Part shown: piece by piece, positions 25,912-33,800 of the stretch
Position numbering within the stretch: the stretch's first letter is position 1
Layout of the letters: the number at the start of each line of letters is the position of its first letter
Origin: a bacterium
GTDB taxonomy: Bacteria > Electryoneota > AABM5-125-24 > Hatepunaeales > Hatepunaeaceae
Assembly: GCA_021734165.1 (NCBI GenBank)
Contig: JAIPJL010000020.1
Coordinates: 1-35,892 of the forward strand
Direction: 5' to 3'
DNA length: 35,892 nucleotides
Notes under the pieces: generated by a model
What the model was told of the DNA's origin: nothing
Database searches by the model: none
What the model saw: the letters and a program-made list of their open reading frames with translations, nothing else
Translations under genes and position numbers: made by a program

Positions 25912-25944
25912 GACTTTTGACTTTCGATTTTCGACTTTCGACTT
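25912..25944 (+). repeat. 7-bp tandem repeat (GAYTTTY)
   Basis: GACTTTT, GACTTTC, GATTTTC, GACTTTC, GACTT: between four and five heptamer units in phase. Confidence 0.75.
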
Positions 25945-25967
25945 AATTCGTAATTGTTTCGTTACTT

Positions 25968-26049
25968 TTCCGTCACATTTCCGTCACACCCTCTAACCCT
26001 TACCCTGTAAGGCTTTCCGCCGATTCTGTGACGATGTGACGATAATTTT
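25968..26049 (+). repeat. 82-bp element, copy A (left of DASS transporter)
   Basis: Extended imperfect palindrome: two CGTCACA heptamers at the left (25971-25977, 25982-25988), a central stem CCTTAC-CCT-GTAAGG, and two TGTGACG heptamers at the right (26027-26033, 26035-26041). The reverse complement of 27856-27937 matches it at all but four positions without gaps. No coding capacity. Confidence 0.9.
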
Positions 26050-26151
26050 GGGTATGCCCCCCTTTTTTTGTGCCGTGCTCTGAAGTGAAACATGACTTCT
26101 GCAGAATAATGTTGATATGTTAAAACGAATCGATTTGCGGAAAAATCCAGC

Positions 26152-26180
26152 TTGACAAACAGAAATGTTTATCCTACTAT
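26152..26180 (+). promoter_or_regulatory. Strong sigma70-type promoter of the DASS transporter gene
   Basis: TTGACA (26152-26157), 17 bases, TACTAT (26175-26180). Transcription would start near 26187, about 25 bases before the TTG start codon, leaving the AGGGA ribosome binding site (26201-26205) in the leader. Confidence 0.75.
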
Positions 26181-26211
26181 AGAATTATAAAATGTAATCC
26201 AGGGAATCATC

Positions 26212-27741
26212 TTGCAGAATAACGAAGGCTACAGCTTAAGGCAGAAAACTGGTCTGATATTGGGACCAGCGCTTTTTTTGATCGTTCTGTTCATCCTCAA
26301 ACCGAATCCCGCTAACCCAGCAGTCGCGAAAACCGCTGCCATAGCAGCGCTGATTGCCACCTGGTGGATCACCGAAGCCCTACCAATTCCGGTCACCTCT
26401 CTCCTGCCGGTTGTGCTCTTTCCCCTGCTTAGTGTGATGAAAGGCAGAGAAGTCGCATCCAGTTATATGAACTCCAGCATTTTCCTCTTCATGGGAGGTT
26501 TCCTGATTGCCTTGTCAATAGAGAAATGGCAGTTGCACCGCCGGATTGCGTTGAACATCCTTAGAGTTCTCGGAGATAATCCTCGAAAGTTAATCCTGGG
26601 ATTTATGATAGCCACAGCCGGACTATCCATGTGGATTTCCAACACTGCCACAGCCATGATGATGCTGCCGATTGCAATAGCTGTGATTACGAAGGCTGAT
26701 GATGCAATTAAAGACGATAAAGCCCGCGCTAACTTCTCCCTTGCGCTGATGCTGGCTATCGCCTACTCTGCGAGTATCGGTGGGATTGGAACGCTGATTG
26801 GCACTCCTCCCAATCTCGCATTTTCAAGGATATTCGTTATCACATTTCCAAAAGCTCCTCCGATTACATTCGCACAGTGGCTGATGATGACAATGCCGTT
26901 GGTTATTTTATTTCTTGGAATAACGTGGGTACTCATGGTCAGAGTACTCGTTCCGGTGAAAAACGAGGGCTTTGCTGGAGGCAAGGATATTGTCAGGCAG
27001 GAATTAAAGCAACTTGGTGAAGTTACAACAGCGGAGCGGCGCATCGGAGCGGTTTTCGCCTTGACAGCGTTACTCTGGATTTTTCGTTCAAACATTGATC
27101 TGGGATTTATGGTGATACCCGGCTGGTCGAACCTGCTCGGACTGGAAGGCATGGTCGATGACGGAACGGTTGCGGTTGCGATGGGGACGTTATTGTTTAT
27201 TATACCTTCAGGTAAAGGCTCAGGGAAATTCCTTATCGACTGGCAGACGGCATTGAAATTGCCTTGGGGAATATTATTGCTTTTTGGAGGCGGTTTTGCG
27301 CTGGCGAAGGGATTCAAGGTTTCGGGGCTTTCGGAGTATATCGGTAACGGGTTGGCAGGACTGGCTGATGTGCCGTCGGTGGTGATGGTGGCTGGGACTT
27401 CAACGCTCTTAACATTCCTGACGGAACTGACCAGTAACACAGGCACGACGGAGATGATACTACCGGTTCTCGCTGCTCTCGCTGTTGCTGTTAAGGTTCA
27501 TCCTTTGTTACTGATGCTGCCCGCGACGATATCGGCATCCTGCGCATTTATGCTGCCGGTAGCGACGCCTCCCAATGCGATAGTCTTCGGATCAGGACGA
27601 GTACCGATAGCTAAGATGGCTATGGTTGGCATTGGGCTGAACCTTATTGGTATTGTGTTGGTAACGAGTCTCGTTATGCTGGTGATAGCACCGTTGTTTG
27701 GACTGCTGGGAGGAGAACTGCCCTCATGGATGTTTAATTAA
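26212..27741 (+). CDS. DASS/SLC13 family anion transporter
   Basis: Inner-membrane carrier of the divalent anion:sodium symporter family, 509 residues with about 11-12 hydrophobic helices. The two Ser-Asn-Thr sodium/carboxylate-site motifs are present: WISNTATAMM (143-145) and TSNTGTTEM (408-410). Also present are GGIGTLIGTPPNLAF and the C-terminal ATPPNAIVFGSG, the paired reentrant-hairpin tails. This makes a sodium-coupled dicarboxylate (succinate, malate, fumarate) or related anion carrier; sulfate is less likely. Start is TTG with AGGGA seven bases upstream and an excellent promoter. It is a single-gene unit placed between two inverted 82-bp elements and between secreted-protein genes, with no metabolic partner nearby. 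Confidence 0.92.
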   Translation: MQNNEGYSLRQKTGLILGPALFLIVLFILKPNPANPAVAKTAAIAALIATWWITEALPIPVTSLLPVVLFPLLSVMKGREVASSYMNSSIFLFMGGFLIALSIEKWQLHRRIALNILRVLGDNPRKLILGFMIATAGLSMWISNTATAMMMLPIAIAVITKADDAIKDDKARANFSLALMLAIAYSASIGGIGTLIGTPPNLAFSRIFVITFPKAPPITFAQWLMMTMPLVILFLGITWVLMVRVLVPVKNEGFAGGKDIVRQELKQLGEVTTAERRIGAVFALTALLWIFRSNIDLGFMVIPGWSNLLGLEGMVDDGTVAVAMGTLLFIIPSGKGSGKFLIDWQTALKLPWGILLLFGGGFALAKGFKVSGLSEYIGNGLAGLADVPSVVMVAGTSTLLTFLTELTSNTGTTEMILPVLAALAVAVKVHPLLLMLPATISASCAFMLPVATPPNAIVFGSGRVPIAKMAMVGIGLNLIGIVLVTSLVMLVIAPLFGLLGGELPSWMFN

Positions 27742-28180
27742 TATTGAATTTTGGATTATTGCTAAGAGTTCGCCTCGCAATATTTTGATAATATGAAATA
27801 TTTCTCTAAAGAAGTCAAATCTCATGACAGTTTTCGGGAAAGTATCTGGGCAATGAAAATTATCGTCACATCGTCACAGAATCAGCGGTAAGCCTTACCG
27901 GGTAAGGCTTAGAGGGTGTGACGGAAATGTGACGGAAGTGATAAAGAAGTTCACATGTTTGTAAGTTTCAAGTTGTATGAAAATTTAGATTTTGGATTTT
28001 GAATTATTAGGTGATAGGGTAATCTGCTGAGTTTTAATGCAGGAGTAACGAAATTTGCTTCGTTGATTTTATAAAACAAATTTCATTTCAACCATTCAAT
28101 TGTGACAGACAGCACATTCAAGGAGTTGAAATCAGCATATATTACTCACAACCATTCCAATCCTAAACAGGTGAACAAAT
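27742..28180. other. Gene-free spacer with the second 82-bp element
   Basis: No gene in this 439-base stretch. It holds copy B of the 82-bp element (27856-27937), a two-unit GATTTTG repeat (27988-28001), a small hairpin AACGAA-ATTTGC-TTCGTT (28047-28064) and a 22-base motif (28095-28116) similar to 20701-20722. The next gene has AGGTG upstream of its ATG. I see no convincing promoter pair. Confidence 0.7.
27856..27937 (-). repeat. 82-bp element, copy B (right of DASS transporter, inverted)
   Basis: Inverted relative to copy A and 95% identical. Its centre is a perfect palindrome: TAAGCCTTACC (27889-27899), G, GGTAAGGCTTA (27901-27911). CGTCACA heptamers lie at 27864-27870 and 27872-27878, TGTGACG heptamers at 27917-27923 and 27928-27934. 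The substitutions relative to copy A improve the central stem. Confidence 0.9.
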
Positions 28181-30631
28181 ATGAAAACTTCACACTTGTT
28201 TCTCTTCATGCTGATTCTCACTTTGATAACCATTCCATGCATCGCACAGGACCATGAAAATGTTGAATTGGTTGGAAGATTATACAATCAGTGGGATTAC
28301 GCCTATGACGTCGTTGTGATTGACGATTTTGCTTATGTTGCTTCCGGGCGATCCGGTTTGCAGATTGTAGATGTTTCGCATGTTGAACATCCGGAAGTTA
28401 TAGGATATTGGGATGAAAACCGAGGAATTGCATCCAACGTCGCTATTCATCGTAACTATGCTTACATAGCAGATGGGGATGGAGGTTTAGGCATTGTCTC
28501 CGTTGCCGATCCTGAAGATCCGTATGAAGTAGGATACTGTGATTCAGTTGGACGAGTCAGTGGAGTAGCAGTTTCCGGTGATTATGTTTGTATTGCCGAT
28601 TCAAGGGGAGGCTTTAGAGTTATATCTGTTGAATATCCTGAAGATCCGCAAGAAGTAGGATACGTTGAAATTCAAAGCGCAAAAGGGATTGCTGTTTCTG
28701 GTGACTATGCTTATGTATGTGTCCAACAAGGATTGCATGTTATCTCAATTGCTGATCCTGAAAATCCTGAGGAAGTGGGATTCTGTGAAACTGAGCACAG
28801 CGCCAGGAGCGTTACTGTATCGGGAGACTATGCCTATGTGACTACTTCTCTATGTTTGTGTGTCATCTCAATTGCCGATACTGAAAATCCGGAAGAGATT
28901 GGGCGCCGTTATACTCATGGATCAGGCATTGATGTAGTGGTTTCCAATGGCTATGCTTACTTAGCGGTTGGTGACTGTGGCATGGTAGTCATCTCAATTG
29001 AAGATCCAGAAGATCTTTATTATGCAAGATATTGTGACACTCCGGATTATGCAAATGGGATCGCTGTTTCAGGTGATTTAGCATACGTTGCTGACAGGTA
29101 TGGCGGTTTACGAATCATCACCATTGCCGATCCTGAATATCTTGATGAGGTTGGATGCTATGAACCTAACGGATATATCGAGGATATTACCATATCCGGA
29201 GACTATGCTTATTTAGCTTCCGGAATCAGTGGTTTAAGGATTGTATCAGCAGCGAATCCTGAACATCCGGAGGAGGTGGGATGCTGTGACACACCTGGAT
29301 ATGGTTATGGCGTTGCTGTATCCGGTGATTTAGCATACGTCGCGGATGGGGATAGTGGTTTAGTGGTTATCTCCGTTTCAAATCCGGAGTATCCTGAGAA
29401 AATTGGGCACTGTAAAGCGCCTGAGAATGCTAGAGAAGTTGCTATTTCCGATGATTATGCTTACGTTGCTGACGGAATAACATGTTATTTGCGTGTTATG
29501 TCGATAGTCGATCCCGAGCATCCTGAAGAAGTGGGAAGTTGTGAAACGCATGGATGTGCTTTAGGAGTAGTGAGTTCGGGAGATTATGCTTATATAGCAG
29601 GTGATCAGGCAGGTTTGCGCGTGATAACCGTTGCCGATCCGGAAAATCCGCAAGAAGTGGGATACCTTGATACACAGGGGCATGCCTGTGACGTAGCAGT
29701 TTGCAATGACTATGCTTATATTGCAGACAAAACCCGTGGTTTACGAATCATCTCGATTGCCGATCCTGATAATCCAGATGAAATCGGTTATTATCATACA
29801 CCTGGAAATGCTTATGATGTCGTTGTTTCAGGTGACTATGCTTATGTTGCCGACGAAGACTATGGTTTGCGTATCATCTCAATAGCAGATCCTGAAAATC
29901 CGCAGGAAGTTGGTTATTATGACACACCAGGAGCTGCATATGGAGTAGCGGTATTTGAAGATGGTTTAATCTATTTAGCAGATAAAATAAACGTAGGTAT
30001 TTACCGTTTTTGGAAGAACGGAATACCTCCTTATATTGATCTATCGGCAGACACTCTGAACTTCAACCAAGTTGAGGTTGACTCGTCTGGCGCGATGATT
30101 TTAACTATTTTAAATACCGGCAATATAGAATTAACAATCTCTGATATAATCATAGAAGGTGACCGGTTTAACTCAGACTTTGATTCTCTATTCGTTATTG
30201 AACCGGATTCAAGCCACGATGTGATGGTTCGCTTCATGCCAAATGAAATTGGAAGTTACACTGGAATTCTGACAATTATTTCTGATGATCCGATTTATGA
30301 TTCGTTGACAGTTGCTTTAATTGGCGTCTGCCCTGATGTGGTTATTGAAACTCAGGATTTTACACCTGATAAGTTCAGATTATTCCCTGCCTATCCTAAT
30401 CCCTTCAATTCCTCAACAACTATCTGCTTTGACGTTCCGGAAAACAGTGATATATCAATAACGTTGAATGATATAAACGGCAGACAGGTAGCAACATTAC
30501 TTGATAACCATCTGACTGCCGGAAGTTACAGTCTTTCATGGAATGCGAAGGATTATCCTGCGGGAGTGTATTTATGCAGGATGGAAGCGAGTGGATTTGA
30601 TCAGACAAGGAAGCTTTTGTTGGTCAGGTGA
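28181..30631 (+). CDS. LVIVD-repeat propeller protein with ASH-like and T9SS sorting domains
   Basis: Secreted protein of 816 residues. Signal peptide about 1-23 (ending CIAQ). Residues about 38-620 contain 13 complete LVIVD repeats of about 42 residues and a fourteenth shorter one; the best copies read VSGDYAYVADEDYGLRIISI and ADPENPQEVGYYDTPG. Fourteen units fit two seven-bladed propellers. An ASH/HYDIN-like domain follows at about 625-725 (SADTLNFNQVEVDSSG through LTIISDDP). The sorting domain is 738-816 (YPNPFNSSTTI to KLLLVR). About half of the repeats have a Cys at the same loop position (for example VGYCDSVG, VGCCDTPG). Architecture resembles the 704-residue protein on the other side of the transporter, but repeats are more uniform here. 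Confidence 0.88.
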   Translation: MKTSHLFLFMLILTLITIPCIAQDHENVELVGRLYNQWDYAYDVVVIDDFAYVASGRSGLQIVDVSHVEHPEVIGYWDENRGIASNVAIHRNYAYIADGDGGLGIVSVADPEDPYEVGYCDSVGRVSGVAVSGDYVCIADSRGGFRVISVEYPEDPQEVGYVEIQSAKGIAVSGDYAYVCVQQGLHVISIADPENPEEVGFCETEHSARSVTVSGDYAYVTTSLCLCVISIADTENPEEIGRRYTHGSGIDVVVSNGYAYLAVGDCGMVVISIEDPEDLYYARYCDTPDYANGIAVSGDLAYVADRYGGLRIITIADPEYLDEVGCYEPNGYIEDITISGDYAYLASGISGLRIVSAANPEHPEEVGCCDTPGYGYGVAVSGDLAYVADGDSGLVVISVSNPEYPEKIGHCKAPENAREVAISDDYAYVADGITCYLRVMSIVDPEHPEEVGSCETHGCALGVVSSGDYAYIAGDQAGLRVITVADPENPQEVGYLDTQGHACDVAVCNDYAYIADKTRGLRIISIADPDNPDEIGYYHTPGNAYDVVVSGDYAYVADEDYGLRIISIADPENPQEVGYYDTPGAAYGVAVFEDGLIYLADKINVGIYRFWKNGIPPYIDLSADTLNFNQVEVDSSGAMILTILNTGNIELTISDIIIEGDRFNSDFDSLFVIEPDSSHDVMVRFMPNEIGSYTGILTIISDDPIYDSLTVALIGVCPDVVIETQDFTPDKFRLFPAYPNPFNSSTTICFDVPENSDISITLNDINGRQVATLLDNHLTAGSYSLSWNAKDYPAGVYLCRMEASGFDQTRKLLLVR

Positions 30632-30671
30632 GGAAATATTAATTACAAGCTAAAAAAGTGTTCTATATCAC

Positions 30672-30714
30672 ACCATTTTCATCAAAATAAAGTAACTTAA
30701 AATGGTAGTTACTT
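30672..30714. promoter_or_regulatory. Two interleaved inverted repeats over a -35 box
   Basis: ACCATTTT (30672-30679) is complementary to AAAATGGT (30699-30706); AAGTAACT (30690-30697) to AGTTACTT (30707-30714). Each is a perfect 8-bp match. The second overlaps the TTGACA at 30713-30718, so a repressor site is conceivable. Confidence 0.4.
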
Positions 30715-30743
30715 GACATTTGAAGATGGTCTTATCATATTAT
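30713..30743 (+). promoter_or_regulatory. Candidate promoter of the giant repeat protein
   Basis: Perfect TTGACA (30713-30718) followed by a TATTAT (30738-30743) at 19 bases, or CATATT (30736-30741) at 17. Spacing or sequence is suboptimal either way. Confidence 0.4.
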
Positions 30744-30836
30744 ATACTGATGAGTTGTCTTTAACGCCATGATTTCATGGTATGCGTAATTTTTAGTTGT
30801 TTTACATTTAATTTTGCCTCTTAACAAGGTAGAACG

Positions 30837-33800
30837 ATGAAATCTCCAGCTTATGGTTTACACGTCCTGATTTTAACTTTTCTCTTAATCTCTTGTTTAC
30901 AAGCGGAAATCCTCAACGTTCCCGACGATCATGAGACCATCCAGGCTGCTATAGATGCGGCTGAGGATGGTGATACCGTTTTGGTCGATCCGGGTGAGTA
31001 TGTCGAAAACATCGACTTCAATGGTAAGAACATTACCGTCGCCAGCCTTTATCTGATAGATCCGAATGATGATTATATTAATTCAACAATCATTGATGGT
31101 GATGAGAATGGTAGTGTTGTTACGTTTGAGAATGAAGAGACAGAAGATGCAGTTTTGACTGGTTTTACAATTCAGAACGGAGCTGCGAGAAACGGAGGTG
31201 GGATTTGCTGTTTAGAATCATCACCTACAATAAGCTATTGTGTAATCATGGATAATTTTGCACAGAGTTATGGAGGTGGTATTTATTTTAGACAAGTAGA
31301 TATGATAATCGAATGCTGTTACATTATCAATAACCATTCCCCGATAAACTCGGGATACGGTGGATTCTATTCATTATGCTCAGATATAACCTTTGATCAC
31401 TGTATTATTTCCGATAATGGAGTCGGTGAAAATACAAATACTTTCGTAATACACGCTTCAAATAATACTTTCATTAATTGTACTTTTTCTAATAATTCAT
31501 CTAACAATGATGTTTTTATACGAATAAATTCAGAATCCGTAGTTTCCTTTGAGAATTCGATCATTTGGCTAAACTCTGCAGGATGTATCTCGTTGACTGA
31601 TGACTGCGTAATTACATTTTCCTACACTAACTTTGAAGGTGGGCAGGAGAATATCTCCTCCAACGGAGGTGAAGTCAACTGGGGTGAGGGCAACATTGAC
31701 GATGATCCTCTGTTCTCTGATCCCGACAACGGTGATTATCACCTGACCGAAAACTCTCCCTGCATAGACGCCGGTGATCCCGACTCCCCCGAAGATCCCG
31801 ATGAAACAAGAGCCGATATGGGAGCTTATTATTTCGACCAGAGAAGAGATGATGAGATCGAATGGACTGAGCATGTGATTGATGGTGATTTTGATGGAGC
31901 TTATGATGTTGATGTTGCAGATATTGATGGCGATGGAGATATAGATGTTGTGGGAGTTGCAGAAGATGATAATACAGTTGCATGGTGGGAGAATGACGGT
32001 AATGAGGAGTTCCAGCGCCACGTGATAGATAATAATTTCACTCGCGGTCGAGTTGTACTGACAGTAGATTTTGACGGTGATGGTGATATTGATGTTATTG
32101 CCGGTGCAGCAACGCGGGGAGGTCAGGTTAAGTGGTATGAGAATAATAATGGTGATTTTGAGGGTCATGTAATCGATGATGAAATTTATGTTAATGCTCT
32201 TTTCGCAGAAGACATTGATAGTGATGGAGATATAGATTTATTGGGATCATGGGAGCAACCAAGAGTAGTGGTAGAAACGCTCTTTTGGTGGGAGAATGAT
32301 GGTGAGCAGAATTTTGAAGTGCATTATGAACGCGCACCAAGCAGAATTCAAGATGTAGTTGTACTTGATATTGACGATGATGGTGACATTGACATATTAG
32401 CATGCACGGAATCCAGAGATGAATCGGTCATATGGTGGGAAAACGATGGCAGTCAGGATTTTTCAGAAGAGAGTATGCATATAATATGTGAAGATATTAG
32501 TAATAGCAGTACTCTTTTCCCAGTCGATTTTGATGACGACAATGATATCGATATAATTTTGGGCACAGATCAAAGTCAGGTTTACTGGCTTGAGAATAAT
32601 GGAAATGAAAATTTTGAATATCACTTAATCATGGATGATCTTGAAGGTGTAACTTCAGTTTATGTTGTTGACTTAGATTTTGATGAAGATCTTGACGTTT
32701 TAATATCCAAATATGGAGAGGAAGGTAACTATATCACCTGGATGGAAAACCTTGGTAATGATGAATTTTCAGAAAATGTTATTGATGAAGATTTTAATGG
32801 CTGCTGGTCCTTAAAAGCAGTCGATTTAGATCAAGATGGAGATTTTGATTGTGTCGGTTCGTCAAGGTTTGAAGACAGTATAACCTGGTGGGAGAACAAC
32901 CTCAATCCTCCGATTCCCGATATTGCTGTTGAACCTGATGCTCTTGACTTTGGTGAAGTGAATGTTGATGAAATATCTGAGCAGACCTTTACGATTACGA
33001 ATAATGGTGAAGCGGATCTGATTATAAGTGAAATTTCTACTGAAGGTGATTATTTCGCTGTCGAATTTGAGGATGAATTTTTACTTGAAACAGACCAGGA
33101 AGTTGAAATTACTGTCACATTCTCTCCTGAAGAGGAAGGTGAATTTGCAGGTGTAATCACTATTATTTCCAATGATCCGGATGCGCGGGAGGTAGAGGTT
33201 ACGCTTGCGGGTATCGGCAGAAGGGACGATGAGATTGAATGGACGGAGCATGTGATAGATGGTGATTTCGACGGCGCTTATGATGTTTATGCTGCAGATA
33301 TTGATGGTGATGGAGATATGGATATAATAGGCGTTGCCTTTGATGGCGGTTATAGCGCCTTTTGGGAAAACAACGGTAATGAAGAGTTTGAACGTGTAGT
33401 GATTGATGTTCATTTTAATTACGGTGTTGTAGTGAAAGCAGTCGATTTAAATAGCGATGGCAATATCGATGTTATCGCAGGCACGGATGGACAAGGAAGA
33501 CTGGTAAAATGGTATGAATATATTGAAGGTAACTTCTGGGGACATGTTCTAGAGAGTGGTATTCCAAACGGTGTTCACTCGCTTTATCCACAGGATATCG
33601 ACAGCGATGGAGATATTGATATTCTGGCAGGCAGATTTAATAATGAAAATGCGCTTATGTGGTGGGAAAATGACGGTGAGCAGAACATGGAGAGATATTG
33701 GGATATAGATGGATGCCAGAGAATTCAGGATGTTGCAGCACTTGACCTTAACGAAGATGGTGAAATTGACTTTCTTGCCTGCAGGGATTTATCTGATGAA

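Larger units (their letters stand above)
25836..26211. other. Gene-free spacer with repeats and a strong promoter
   Basis: No gene in this 376-base stretch. It contains the 17-bp-arm hairpin (25844-25884), a 7-bp tandem repeat (25912-25944), copy A of the 82-bp element (25968-26049) and the promoter of the DASS transporter (26152-26180). Confidence 0.8.

Noticed and set aside
25968-26049. Intrinsic terminator formed by the 82-bp element
   Set aside because: There is no T run after the stems, and copy B lies in opposite orientation over 100 bases beyond the transporter stop.
26763-27446. 227-codon minus-strand frame inside the transporter gene
   Set aside because: Antisense shadow of a clear DASS family gene with all motifs on the plus strand.
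28300-30000. CRISPR-like array because of regularly spaced similar words
   Set aside because: The repetition is in frame, about 126 bases apart, and encodes LVIVD repeats; there are no short identical repeats with unique spacers and no cas genes.
30672-30714. H-type RNA pseudoknot from the interleaved repeats
   Set aside because: With 8-bp stems there are no bases left to cross the first helix (zero-length third loop), so both stems cannot form at once.
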